Shown here: positions 1 through 13,600 of the stretch, in pieces
Layout: each line of letters begins with the position of its first letter
How positions within the stretch are numbered: the stretch's first letter is position 1
Source of the DNA: Rhipicephalus microplus
Taxonomy: Eukaryota > Arthropoda > Arachnida > Ixodida > Ixodidae
Direction: 5' to 3'
NCBI RefSeq assembly: GCF_043290135.1
Contig: NC_134700.1
Location: 243,793,088 to 243,857,087, forward strand
DNA: 64,000 bases
Program-made: the position numbers and the translations under genes
Notes under the pieces: generated by a model
Databases searched by the model: none
What the model saw: the letters and a program-made list of their open reading frames with translations, nothing else
Told to the model about the DNA's origin: nothing

Positions 1-1002
1 GCCCACACTTACATGTGCAATCGCACTGAAAAGCCGCATATTCAAAGAAAGAAAAAACAGAGAGAAAGAGTGCCCAAGGTCATGACACTCGTGTGACATA
101 TTTTCTTTTTCTAGGTCATCTCACTTGGCTTTGCATCAAGCGCTTTCGTCCGAGAAGAGAGAATGCAATTGCAGCATGTGGCAAATCTTACTGACTCCAC
201 TCATACTGGACAAATTCTAATAATTTTTGCAGCGGGTAATTCATCAGGCAATAAGCTTCCTTAGTGAATCCATTTCTTGAAAAATTGTTCCAGGGTTCCT
301 TTAAATGAACATATTATCCTCAAATCGAATGATCACTTTTTAAGCTTAAAAGCTTGTTTTACCAGCTCATACACTCTAGCTGTAATGAATAATGTTACGT
401 ATTTTACAGGTTATCACTTGCATCCTACTGAAAGTCAAATCCTGCTACTTCTTAAAGCTTTCTTCAAATGAAAAAATAAAAAAAAGCTCTTGCATAGAGG
501 CCTTGTTTAAAAAAAAAAAAAAGATATTGTGTAGGTTAGTTACGTCAAATTAAATACGCCCATTTTCTTTTGTACATCATGTATTCTATTCGATTCGGAC
601 TGAATATTCACTATTCACACAAGCCTACTAATCTTGGCTGCCCTATATAATCGCTGCCCAACAGCCAGTTTGTGGCTTGGCATGTTATAAGCAAATGAAA
701 GGAGTAAGCTCCTACAGAGTCTGAAATCGACCTTCTATCGCTGCTTCCAACAATGGCAGGAGTGATTTAGCAGGCATTTGTGCATACAGGTGTCTTACTT
801 CAAGGGTGAATAGGCAGGCAATGCTCATAGGTCGTAACATCAGCAGGTTGAACAATCATTGTGGGAACTTTTTGACTGCCTCTTAAGTAAACCGCTTGCA
901 ATGCAAGGTTACAATGTTGCTAACGAAGGCCACTAGCTATTTGCAAATGTGACCTGTTTATCTGTGTAACTGGGTTACTTTTTTTGCCACGTATGGGACC
1001 AG
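1..1002. other. Intronic or upstream sequence, mostly unassigned
   Basis: No coding signal was found. At about 560-628 there is a hAT-MITE-like right end (TATTCACACAAGCCTA), similar to the ends of the 4220-5023 and 36255-37404 elements, but I could not find its partner end. The rest is AT-rich with short A runs. Confidence 0.3.
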
Positions 1003-1672
1003 GCGAAAGACAACAAGAAAGTGCATCGGGGGCCAGCGAGCAAAAAGGCTCGGGTTACTAAGCAACTGATGCGCGAGCTCTTCTCGTCTAGCTCCGAGGA
1101 CGAGGAAGCCACAGAGGAAAACACGTACTCTGCATATGTTTTAAGTGCTGAGCATGCAGCCTTATGCGAAGCAGTGACTGGCAGACTGCACCCATCAAAA
1201 GCAATGGAAACAGTGAAAAAGTTGGGATGGCTTGCAGCACAACCGGAAGTGCGACCAGGAGTGGTGGCCTCGTTTGTGCGCAACGTGGAACGTGATTCTC
1301 TCATACGTAATGCTCTCCTCTACATTGCCCGCACGAAGGCCAACCCACTGTTGGCATTTTGTCGTGGGGAGCAGAGCCCGCCCTTGATCACTAAACTGGA
1401 AGCTTTGCTGCTCGATGGACTGTCACTGAAGAATAATGGATGGGCTGCTCTATTGTCATCCTTGCGGGCACGATTCAAGAGCCAACACGAGTCATGGAAG
1501 ATGCTCACAAAGGCGTCGTACGTGCGTCTCACGTGCGCCCTGTGCAGGGAGCTCAAACAGGAAAATGTGGCACTGGCCACAGTCTGGAACGTGCTGTCTT
1601 CCTGCCATGCTCCTTTTCTGGTGGCCTCAGCTGTTGGTGCCTGGCCTGGTCTGCTTTCTGCTTTACCACACG
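1003..1672 (+). CDS. ICE1: ICE1-like gene, exon a
   Basis: This is the largest exon, 670 nt. It follows a T-rich stretch and AG at 1001-1002 and reads in phase 0 from its first base ([10 protein letters not shown]...). An in-frame TAA at 967-969 forces the exon to begin after it. Residues about 25-40 hold an acidic cluster ([12 protein letters not shown]). The rest is leucine-rich and predicted helical by eye. The donor CG|GTGAGT at 1673 leaves one base of a codon. No plausible initiator context is seen, so it is probably internal. Confidence 0.7.
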
Positions 1673-4600
1673 GTGAGTGCATTTTCGCTGTCAAAACAGG
1701 AGGCTAAGTGAATATTTAACTAGCGGTTGCAGAACGTTGTGCATGTTATCATCATTAGTAATGAATATTTGTGTTGTTCATGTTGAATGCCACATTGTAA
1801 AAGATTGAATAACGACAACTTCGTATGTGTATCCATTTGTTTTTTCACTATTACTCTTTAGTTATTGAGAGAAAGTTATAGCTAGTGAGAATCAACATGA
1901 ACATTAACTGTTCATCGCTGTATTGGCTATTGTGAACAAAGTAGAAGTGCATTGGCAAATGGCATTTTGCGTGTGGACCAGTTGGGGCTGTTAATAATTC
2001 CCTCACTTCAGCAAGATGTTGCCAAATGAAGAGAAAGGCCTTGCAGCCATAAATGAAAGTCAATGAATATGCCCTTTCTCTTTAAATGTTACACTTAGCT
2101 GCAATCATATTCTACTGCTCTTTTAGAGTGCCATCTGGCTACTATATGAATGTGTACAGTAGCACACATTATTAACAGTGAGTGAATGGTTCTTTTAGAG
2201 ACTCCCACAGTGGTTTTGGTAGCTGGTTTCACTTGTCATGATAATGCCCATTGCAAAGGGGTGCCGGGCAATAAAAGCATTAAAAATATTTTATCTGTTT
2301 CCTGGCTATAATAGGTGGAGAGCATGAACACTGCATGCCAGGGAAACGAAAAATGTCACCATTGTGGTGCCTCAAAATCGTAATAATGCTCTTTAATAAA
2401 CTATGTTGGCGGTTTGTCTGTAGAGCTCTCTCTGTGCTGTGCTGAATGCCCACTTGGGCACTCGCTCATTTTAGTGTTTCTACCTATTATTGGGAAAGCT
2501 TAAAGGCAGCTGGAAAGGAAAAGCATAGAAGCCTCCGGTATCTCGAAACTTGTACTAGAAAAGTGTGTGAGTTCACCATTAATCTATGTGAGTAGTTGCT
2601 GCGCATGCTTCTCCTTTGTTGTCGCAGGGGATGCCAGTCTCAGAAATGAGTCACTGGCTTCTCCTGCATTCTTCTCGCCAGTTCAGTTCTTAATTTTTTT
2701 TGTGTGTGTTTCTGTACTGTTTTCGAGAATTATACCACACGAGGTATGCCAGAATATTTTTGAACGTGGTCAACAACTGTGCATTCACTCTAAAAAAATA
2801 TCGAGTAAAAAAGGTGTCTTTTTGTCCCACAACAATAATCATCATCAGGCTTGCGTGCGCTTCCTTTCTTGAAAACTCGGCGCTGGCCACTTTCCTATCG
2901 AGAATGCAATGTAACCCTGATAATGGGCATGTTGATCGTGACCGGAATGTACCTGGCGCGGGGCGATAGTGCAAGGATGGAACGCAATATAGATGACGAT
3001 TATTGTTGTGGGACAAAAAGACACCCTTTTACTCGCTCTTTTTTTTAGTGTGCTACACCCAGATTCGTTTGACGCGTTTCAGTATGTGAAGAGCTCATCT
3101 CATATTTTTGTGTGCATTGTTTTTGTGTCTTCAGTGTCACCCTTTATGACCTGGTGTGCAACAATTTGCAACTGTCAGTGGGAATCATTGAGCAAGAAGG
3201 TGGTGTCATTCAAAGGACCTAGGTTGCCCTAAATATCCTCGAGCAAAACCAGTGAGCACATTCTAGGTCGGGAAGTCCCATGACGTTTCTGTCATTCACT
3301 ATAACACAGTCGAACCTTTTTATAAGAGACAGTGATATAAGAGACACTAGTATGCCTACAATAAAATACGAGTTGTAAGAAAATGTATACGAGGTCCCTG
3401 GCTTATATGAGACATCTGGTGTAAAAGACCAGGATTGCTGCCCAGAGCATGCCTCTTACAAAGGGGTTTAACTGTATAGTAGCATGCAAGTCAACTTACC
3501 TGCGTGTAGGATATTTGTTAGTTGACAAAAAAAGATTGTAAACTTTCTAAACGGAGCAAGTTTGGCACATAGTATGTGCAGCTTTCTTTGGGGTTATGAA
3601 GAGCTGCATAATTTGCCATTCCTGCAGTGTAAGTGTAAGCTTTCTGTGTCTACTGTGGACACTTCATATTTGTAATGAGCAATTATATGATACAAGCATT
3701 CAGTAATGAAGGAAGGAAGGAATTCTTGAGAGCTCCTTTTTTGTTCAGCACAACCTTCATGGAAACCAGCAGACAATGAAGTTAAGAAAGTTAAGGGGGA
3801 CATTAATTGGACTGTTCGTAAATGTACTACAGTAACTGCAATACAGGTGTAAAGAAAGCCAAGTGGACGTAAATGCAACTTGCCACCAGCAGGGACCGAG
3901 TGTTTAACCTTTGGATTATGGGCTCGATGCTCTTACCATTGAGCTGTGGCCCAGGTCATCCTTTTGTCCACTTTCATGGGGTATTGATGTGCATGCAGAC
4001 ACTGGGTGTGTGTTAGTGCTGCACGAAGCCATGACGGCGAGTGTGAAAAAAATTTTTTTTTTGCCTGTCTGGACCACACAGCATGTAAACCTTACCGAGC
4101 GGACAGCTGACCACTGATTCTTTGCATGCTACCTGAAGGTATCAAGTCTAGCAGAACGAGTCTCCCTCAGTAAGAATTAAAGAACAAAGGGAATTTGCTT
4201 CATTTAATGAAATTGTTAGTAGAGGTGTGTGAACATTTGAGTTTTTAATTCAAATTGAATAATGCATAATTGAAAAATTTGGTTTGACTTTTGAACAAAT
4301 AATATTCAAATGCTAATATTCAAATTCAAATAGCTAATATTCAAATTTTAGATATTCATATGGATGAATATCTAAAAGGTGACAAAGGTTAGTGGTGCAG
4401 CTTGATTAGAGTGAATTACATTGTTACAGGTGGGCTCTCGTTGAAACTTTCAGCGATATTCCGGTTGAAACGCAAGCGCATATTCATCTTAAAGGTATTT
4501 ATTCCAGTTTTGCACATCATGGCTCAAGCAAAGGAGGCCAGAGAACAGAATGGGAGGCTAGGATCATAAACTAGACAGCACATTGAGCTCAGACCTTACA

Positions 4601-7600
4601 GGCAAGAGGTTAAAAAATTACTTTAATGAGCTCCTGATTTTAAGAACAGTCCTTTGAAATACTGAAAAGAGCAATAAGCTGCATTTTTTCTAGGTATCAC
4701 CAAAACTGCCTTGCAACACCTTTTTTTTACCTGTTACTAAGGTGCCCAGTGAGTGCAGGAGACACCGTGACATAACGGCAAAAGAGACTGAAGCCAGGTC
4801 ACGTGGGACAGCCTGCGTTTCTGCGTGACAATTTGTAGCCTTTTTTTCTGGCAGTCACTCACTGCGTTGAGTGCTCAAGGGCATGAGCAGATTTTATTTC
4901 TTTGTTCTTTTTTTTCTTCAAATTTTAGTAAAATATTTTGTATTCAATATGATATTTTTGGCCACCATTTGGCACTTATTCGAATTTGATATGAGCGGGA
5001 ATTTCGCTATTCACACAATCCTAATTATTAAAGACTGTGAATAATTTTGTGGGCATAAGCGGAAGCATGAGTTGTGCAGTGACAAACAGAACATATTTCT
5101 TGCATTTCTTGTTATCCCATCATTGAGTTTGATGGCTCTTTTCTTTGCCTGGTGGCTTTTTCCTTGCTGCAAATTATGTTGTAGTTCCCCGAGCTGACAT
5201 AGGTTGTGTGTTTTGAACCATCACGCTTTGCCTTCTACGGAGACGGTCAAGCTTCAGACGTAATCGGCGATACTTTGTTCGAGGTGTCCACTGACTGCTT
5301 GGATGTCCATCGCAGGACCAGTGCAGAAGGCTCTTGGCTACATCCTCCTTCGCAGCACGGCACACACTTTAAATGTTTCATTGCAAGCACAGGCCTTCAA
5401 GACACTTCGTGAGCTGGGCCCTCTGCAGGAATTTGAAGGAGATGAGCGGGAACTTTTTGATGAGCTACTGGTCCCACTTTTGTCTCCACATCAATCATGC
5501 ACAGGTGAGCTGTGAATTGGGACTCATGGTTTCTTTATGCACTGACATATACTTTCGTACAATACAGTCGACGTCTGATTTTCTGGACCCTCAAGGAACC
5601 GCGAAAACGTCCAGGAAATCGGGCAGTCTGGAAAAGGAATGCAAGCGAAAACACACATTTAATCGGTATTTTTTGCTGACTGTGAGGGTCGGGGCAAAAG
5701 TACAGGGTTCTCATTGCAATTCGACAAAGGCATCGTTTAAGTGGCTTTGAAATGAGCCAAAAGAAAATAGAAAAAAAGCCTTGTATCGGCATGTTTGACT
5801 GCAAATTTAGTCGAAAGACGATAGTCTCCTGTCTGGAGAGAGTGCATAGAATAAAGCATCTATTTGATGTTTTGCGCGAGAAAATCAGTGAATGGGATTC
5901 TGGGAGCGCTGCGTGAGACATGAGCGCCATCCGTCGGTAATCTCAGAAGACAAAATTCGGAGGCCATATTTTGTAGATTTTAAAGTAGGTAGTAGCACCG
6001 TATCGTCCTAGCAATGCGTAGGATACTCTCCTTTTCTTGCATAACGTCGCATTGTCAGCGCAGCGTAATAAACGCTACAGTTCTTAGCATTACCCATGTG
6101 TGCCTTTTTTAGTATAAAAACCACAGAATATTGGCGCGTTGACATTGTGCCTCAGATATGTGCAGTATTCTCTTTTGAATCGACAATGATACACATTTGG
6201 ACGCAGAAACTTCAGTGTTGATGGGTGGGCACTGTGGATGTAGTCGTACTTGAACCGTTTCACTTGACACATGGACAGACAAGACCAAAATTTTTGCGAT
6301 AAGGGGGCAGACTGGTATTATACATTTTGTTTATTTCTTCAGTGATCTTGATCAAACTGCACAGGATTATGTAGTTTATTCTGCTGATTTCAAATATGTA
6401 AGTAGTTTTCCTGAAACTCATCTTGTTCCTGAGATAACCTAAGTTCACCCCCTATCGTTTAAGGCCGCCATAGAAAAAAAGTGCTCAATTAAAAGTGATA
6501 TTCAAGATATGCCAACATAGATTAATGACTATATATTATAAGTATGCAAGACTTTTTTGTTTATAGGCCTTTCTTGGTTATTTCACAGCAAAATGAACTA
6601 TCCATTTTCAGAAGCAGTTGGAATTGTGTTACAATTTTGATGAATAATTAATTAAAAAGGCTTGTGCTCTAAATTCTGATCCCATACTTGCATTCTACAC
6701 ACATACAGGTTTCCATTGCAAAAAGAATTATTGTTTTACCTGCCCCAGCTGCAGAGATATTGAGGCCTCAAAATTGAACACTCATAAATTTACACTTTTG
6801 AGAAAAAAAAAAAAATTGAAAACACAGCTTCTTCAAAAAGTGAGAATTATGGTGCGTATGTCTTGCAATCCTTATAAAGGTGCTCATAAATTTGTAGCAG
6901 AGCTTCTAACACAGTTGCCGGCAAATTATAAAGAAGCCTCGAAGTCGGTTCCCCATTTTTTCGCAGGTTCTGCATGTTAACACCACAAAAATCTGGAGTT
7001 AAAATGACATTACAGTCGAGCCTGCCTATAATGAACCTGAGCGTGACGTGGCATCCGTTCGCTGTATACCGAAGTTTGTAGTAAATGAAACGCAGCTTTT
7101 AAAAAAAGTTGCGAGTGAAAACACAAACTTTTTTTGGGCCAAAAAGTCCATGATGCACGTGTTTCGAAGAGCAGAAGCGATAAGGGCGGCTTCGAGTTCA
7201 TTTACGAAACGACAGGGTGCTCGTTCGCCGAGGCCCGTGGCATAAGCTGCATGAGGCACTGGCCCCAAAGTTTCGTCGTTCTCGCAATTGGATTCCTCCA
7301 AATCGCTCTCGCCATGTACTTTATTCACAATGCCCCAATCCGTGCACGGTTCCGCAGCGTTGGCATCATCATCGGCCGTAATTAAACCATCGCAACAGAT
7401 GTCTCACCCGCTCTCCCAGGTCAGAGTCGACGACGCGTTGCCACAAATCGCCGCCGCAGTTCGGAAGCTTCAGGCATGGCATCGGGCCCAACGTCGACGA
7501 AGTCGGCCTCGCGAAAACAGCTTCGCGCGTATGTAACCGTCACTGCCGCCCATGCAATATTCACCATCTCCACAGCTGAATACCGGAACACCCGAAGCGG

Positions 7601-10600
7601 CAAGTTGGCTGCCAGGTGGTCAACAGCTATGAGCAAGCACTTCGCAACAGGTCACTTAACGCGCGTATTATGCTCAAGCCAAGCGGTCACAATTTTAACG
7701 TTTTGTTGAGCAGCAGGAAAAAGCGTGCAAGTCCTCCCGTCAGCCATCGTGACCACATACGCACACCAAGAGCGAGCTAGATGCGCGCATGCGACACATA
7801 TACCAGAACGTGTAGAACAGCTATGGGTCCGTTTCTAGTTAGAAAACGAAACTAATTCGAGCCAGCGTGGCTGGCGTCGTGGAGCGGTGGAGATGGGCAA
7901 AGGGGTTGTGATCAAGACAGGAGAGCAGATTTGTGAGAGAAAGGCAAAGAGTTGCGATAAAGAGAGGCGAGGATGCGGCGGGAGGGCAATCTTGAAAACC
8001 AAAACACGCGGGAAGCAGGCAGGTTGGGTAACTTGGTTGAAAGGTCCGCGATACTCGCTCGTAGAAAAAATTGGAAAAAGTGCCTGCGCGTGCAGAAGTC
8101 GAAGCATGGCTGCCTGGACCGGTGGGCGTGGCGGTGTTCAAAGAATCGGCGGCCGTGGTCAAAAAATCGTTTTGTTGCACCGGTGGGTTTGTGTGGCCTC
8201 ACGAACTTCGATATTTCGCGATTCGTTCCGCGCAAATTAACAGCAGCTTTCACGCTTCCGCACGCGCGCGGAAGGCATGCTGAGCTGAGCGCGAAGTGAA
8301 TGAGAACAAGTCCTAAACACGAAACGAATCGCAAATTATCAGAGCCGGTGGGGTAGCGTACGCGCGTGCACTAGACGCAGACTATTGGATACAGTCAATG
8401 GTCGACGATCTAGGCAAATGGTCTGGTCAATTTAGGCCGGCGATGCACCAACAGTACCGGCGATCAAAAATAGGGTAGATGGCCAACCGGTCTTCGAAAG
8501 ATCGGTGGCAGTGTGAAAACACGGGCCTCGTCTGGCGATGCGGGGTGCTCAGAGTAGCGGGGGGGGGGGGGGGGGACGAAGGACAGAGGGGTGCGTAACA
8601 AAAAGCAGTCAGGGCATGGAGAAAGTTCCTTCCTCCATGGGTTGGGGAGAGCGGCAACTAGAGGGTCGCGGTGGCAGGGTCGACGTTTAACAATGGAATG
8701 TATGGGCACCTCGCCGATGCTTGATCAGTGGTAGAAATCGGTTTCCCGGGAAGTCTGCAGACCGCTGACTTCGTTCGCTGTAACCGATCAGCGGCGCTCG
8801 GAGACGTTCGTTGTAAGTGCGATTTTGTGCCATTGAACCAATGTACATTTTCAGGGTCACGCGGATATTGTTCATTTTAAGTGAAAGTTCGTTTTAAGTG
8901 GGGCCGTTATATGTGGGCTCGACTGCACACAAAAAAAAATACCACTTCCTGTGCGAAAATTTACAGAGAGGTAAAAAAATACTTGCAGAAACCGAATATG
9001 TCAATTATAAAAAATGAAATTTTTTGTCACTTTTTGGTCCCAAAAACCAGTTTGCCCCCTTAAGGTATCCCAAGAAATACTATAATCTTCAAAAAAGAAA
9101 AAGTCCGATGTGGCCGGCACTACCGCATTTGTATACACTTAGGTGCAAAAAATAACCCGCCTATTTACATTTGCACAGCGTTCCACTTCTCCACGATGAT
9201 GTCTGCCTCAATTTCATTTAACGTCATGCTGTCGCTGTACACCGATGACAGTTTCAGTGCTCGCGCCAACTATGAGCTCTTTGGCTGTGTTGGGGCTGCC
9301 TTTTCGATCTCGGTGTCGGAGTCGTTGGAATCATTCGTAACTTCACGAATGATTTCATTATCGGTCGATTCCGCACGTAGCTCGAGGTCTTTGTCAGCGT
9401 CGGTGAAGCCTTCAAGGGTTATCCCAGCTGGAATCGAAACACCGGCAACGTGCAGATCGTCGAAGGCAATGTCCGGGGGTAGAAGTTCGTTGCACAGGCT
9501 GTCCACTCCGGGCGAGACGGCCATCTCAGTTTCCACTATGAAGCTCGTGTGGCGCAAGTAGTTCGGGAGGGTCTGTTACTTCCACGAGTTCGCTAGCAGA
9601 CCGATCGCTGACCATAAGTCAACAGCGTAGCTTTTCCCACTGTCGGAGCACAGGCTGCACAGACAAGGAGGTTTTGGCACAGCACAGTGTGGCCTAAGCT
9701 ACCGCTGGCAATGGATTGGTGTGCTCTGGATTGCACAGTTTTCAGTTTCGAGGGTACGGCAGCCGCGGCACGGTGGGTTCGGGTGTCCAGAAATAACCAA
9801 TATGGGGGTGTCGTTAGTGACATCGAGTCTGCGGTTGGCAATAAAAAGTCTGGAAAGTCAGATGGCAAAAGCTGTGAACGTCCGGAATTCCAGACTCTTT
9901 AGTACATTGACTCCATGGGGAACTTGACAGTGCCACAAATGAGTCCGAGAAAGCAAGTATGTCCGGAATTTCGGGCGTCCGAAAAATCGGACGATGACTA
10001 TATGCTAGAACAAACTCTGGCCCTAGTTTCTATGGGAGCTGAAATGCATGGCTTTTCAGCCACCATGGGAATGATTGGTAGTACATGGATTTGTTAAAGC
10101 TTTGTACTTTCAGCTCTGTTTGGCTCAGTGTGGCCTGGAGCCGCTTTGTCGGAAGGCAAAGTTCAGCGAACACTCAGTAGTTCTACTTCACCACCTTTAA
10201 ATTTTTTGGCTCACCAATTCAGGTCTGCTCATGAAGTTTACAACGGTCCATTCCTTTATTCAAAACAAACACCAAAATTCAATTAGCCAAATCCGTGTAC
10301 TACTCATCATTCTCATGGTGGCTGAACGATTGCAGTGGCAGAGTTCTCTTTAGGTGATTGCAGGAAACTCTATGCCCTCTGATACCCACTGTCTTCACCA
10401 TCATCATTTACGGCCTACTTACTTAATGTCCACTGCAGGATGAACACTTCTCCTAATGCTTTTAGTTTACCCCTGTTTTGCACCAGGCACTTCCATTCCC
10501 TGCGAACTTCCCAATTACATCATTTTACTAGACCCGCAATGCCATCCTTGGCGTTTTTTTTTTTCCCCTCCATTTGGTATACGCTCTTTCCTACATGTTA

Positions 10601-13600
10601 CTTGGACATCCCGTGCCCATTTTTTTTTGCTTAAAAGGACACTAAAGAAGAAGAAAACACCCTTGCCTTTATTAGTAACTTACTCTCACAATTTCAAAAT
10701 TTTGATGCTTGCTGTGAGGAGATTCTTAAGCGATTATAAAGCGCAAAAAAAAAAAAAATGTGGGTGGTGACGTAATTTTGAAATTCTCGCACAAATGCCG
10801 TGAGATCAAGATTTTGACTACATAGTCTGAGACTCACATAGCTCCTAAATAGGCAAAAATTAAGAATGGTGACCCCGGAAGAAGCCATAGACTTAATGCA
10901 CCAAGTTTCAAGAAATTTTGTTGAGCCAACATCGCCAAAATACGGTTACGTGGCTCTGACATTGATGACGGCAGCAATCTGCGTCTTCAAGGTGAAAATA
11001 ATATTTGGCTGAACTTGAAATGGAAGCTCAAATTACAGCTAGCAATGCACGCTGTACACCGATAACGGCACACAAAGCGCCGCTCATCGAAAACTTGCAA
11101 GCAGTGAAGCGCCTTGACACTCATACACGTGCCGTCGAATATTCCAGGGTTATTAGTATATAGCCACGTAAGTTCCAGAAGAAGCTAATGTCTGCGTTGT
11201 GTGCTTAGTCGCCTCAAAGGGTTCAAAGATTATCTCGATGTTTCTTAGTCGTTTTTTGCAGTTTGTGCTACATAGCACTTACAAATGCAATGGGCTGATA
11301 GCAAAAATTGGAGGAAGAAGTGTGGTATTATGACAAATGCTCTTAAAAATTGCTGATGTCATTCGTGAAGATTTCGGTGCAAAATTTTAAGTTGGAATTT
11401 TGACCTTTGTTTCCTCTTTTATTGATAAACTAATGATGGTGAAATTGACAATAGAGTTCTCAGAGAACACTAAAACCTTAACGACTCGTTATTTCACTTT
11501 GGTGTTCCCGTAACACTTTGAGGATTGAATTTTTCACTAAGTGCGACACACCAGGGTAGATTTTTTTTTATAGCTTCTTTCAAGTTCTTCAGTTGATTCT
11601 ATGGCAGAAAAATACCATAATTTTTTTTAGGTTATCATAAAGTGACAAAATCATTTCTACTGTTGCATACACATGGTTTATTCATGAGTAACAGCAAGAT
11701 TAAAAAAAAAAGCTTAAATGACTGTTAAAAATTATACGCTGCTACAAATATCTGTGTAGTTCATAGACATACCAGAATGAGCAGTTGAAGTGGCATCATG
11801 TAGAAACGCTGAGGGAGAAAGTTCACTTTAGATCCAGTCAGCATTGTCTCACCGTGTAAGCTTTTGAGATGTCACTTGCTCATCAACACCAAAGTCTTGA
11901 CTCGTGTAACTCCTCATATGATGTGCGGATATTTACTGAATCAGACTTTGATTCGGCAGTCCAGCAGCAATTGGGAGCAATCCCCACTGACTCCTTTGCA
12001 GCAGAGCAACCAGTATGCATTTCCATAGCAAAAGCAAACTGCGCGGGTGAGCGCTCTGAAGAAAACCAAAAACAAGTCATAAACCTATAATAATTACTCA
12101 CGCTATCGCTAATCAGACAAAAGTGGTTTTTGTGTCCCCGAAATTTGAAATGCAACCACAGCGACATCGTTTGTCACTCAGCCTCTGCACGGAAACACGC
12201 ATAATCATGTACTGGGCACCAATAAATGAGAAAGCAATGAAGTGGTCGCCTTTTTAAATTCTATACCCGAAAGCCCTCAGTTTTGTGGCTGCAACAAGTG
12301 GGAACCAGCTGAACGATTAAACCGGAAGTAGATTGCGCACCGATGTAGTGAAGCATAAAAAAAAAGAAAGACATTGGTGTAGGAAAAAAAAAAAAATTAG
12401 AGGTGTGCGAATATTGAAGTTCAAATCGAATGCGCAGTCAAACCATTGATAATGAACTCAAAAGTGCGGCGATAAATGGTTGTTACTATATCAGTAGTTC
12501 GTTGTATATGGAGCCACCCAAAAAACATCTACATAGTGGTCAAACCTGGCTAGTTGCGTGCAACATGTCGCTTACTCTAGCTACTCAGTTCGCTTGCAGT
12601 CCAATGTAAGTACACGTTTGTGCGTTCTTCGTGCTTGATTCACTTGGGATTATGCTCGGGTGCAATGGGTTGCTTGTTCGTTTACCACAACGAATAATTT
12701 TGTGAACAACACGCGGCACCATGCCGGGTTTGTACCACTGTCGCTCTGCTGAGCAAATATCTGCCAGTGACTGTAATAAGCTCGCCGGCAGTGAGTCAAA
12801 ATGGCACGTTCATCGCTACCGACCACCTCGCTATTGCTTTTTTATATACTTATTTGTTAAGGCACCGCGACAACCGTGTGGAAGTCGTTATCACTAGGGA
12901 GGTTTAGAATAACGTTTGCAGGTGTTGCGGGCGTTTCTTTAGTTGTGGGCGCCATATAAGCATTATAATAGTGTTTGCTCCCCCTAAGGAAAAGTCTAGA
13001 AGCTTTGGCTTCGACCGCAAACCCAAATGCACGGACGCTACAGAAAGCATTTCGCGGCCCACGAGGCCTGCGATCGCCGCACACTATTTCAGATTTTTCG
13101 CGGGTGGGCCGCGAACGCGAACGGTGGGCCGCGAACGCGAACGGTGGCTCGCGTTACGACGCATGCGCAGTGGCAGCGACCGCACCGCAAAGGCTCGCGG
13201 TGCGCTATTCTAAACCTCCCTATTAATCGACCAATCTTTGCCATTACCGTATGGTTTTAAACTTCAAACAGCCCATTGTGGTGTGGAAGAGTTTAGCAGC
13301 GCAGTAAACTTTCACGCGACAAAAGCTCTCACTTCTCACATTTATGGCTTCTTTTGTTCGAAGGCATTGATGGTTTATCGTCGGCGGTCGTATGTGCCAA
13401 GAACGGCACCAGAACTGTTTGCTTTGCGAAAGCTGACCGCAAATCTTTATGTTGCCTTCTATATTTTTCCTTTCATTTTGTTTTTTACCCATCCCTTCAG
13501 TTCTGCCTATGCAGAAACGCCTGGAAAGGGAACGGCTCACTCGAAAGTCTGTGTGCGGTGCTCGCGGCAGTGTTTAATTTCTTAGCCCCAATTAAACTGC

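Larger units (their letters stand above)
5565..10000 (-). mobile_element. Tigger/pogo-like element, nested and degraded
   Basis: The left end, TA then CAGTCGACGTCTGATTTTCT, has an inverted partner near 9977-10000 (GTCCGAAAAATCGGACGATG, then ACTATA). The interior holds a transposase-like C-terminal acidic fragment on the - strand (9270-9557), a probable second element (about 6298-9064) and, inside that, a TA-bounded Tigger-like copy (7013-8925). The pairing of the outer ends is by eye over imperfect repeats, so the outer boundary is tentative. Confidence 0.4.

Noticed and set aside
975..1694. Long open frames on the - strand and alternative + frames over exon a
   Set aside because: They are antisense or shifted shadows of a GC-richer coding exon. 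Only the 1021-frame splices into downstream exons.
8558..8575. G-quadruplex from poly-G runs (also 45261, 48437, 51436, 62607)
   Set aside because: Uninterrupted homopolymers are common in repeats and error-prone in assemblies. No regulatory context supports them.
7835..8709. Overlapping frames on both strands in the 1.9-kb element
   Set aside because: They conflict across strands and differ between the two copies by frameshifts, so they are not genes.
11869..12046. Cassette exon of the ICE1-like gene
   Set aside because: Entering in phase 1 meets TGA after ten codons, and the length would shift the frame of exon c.
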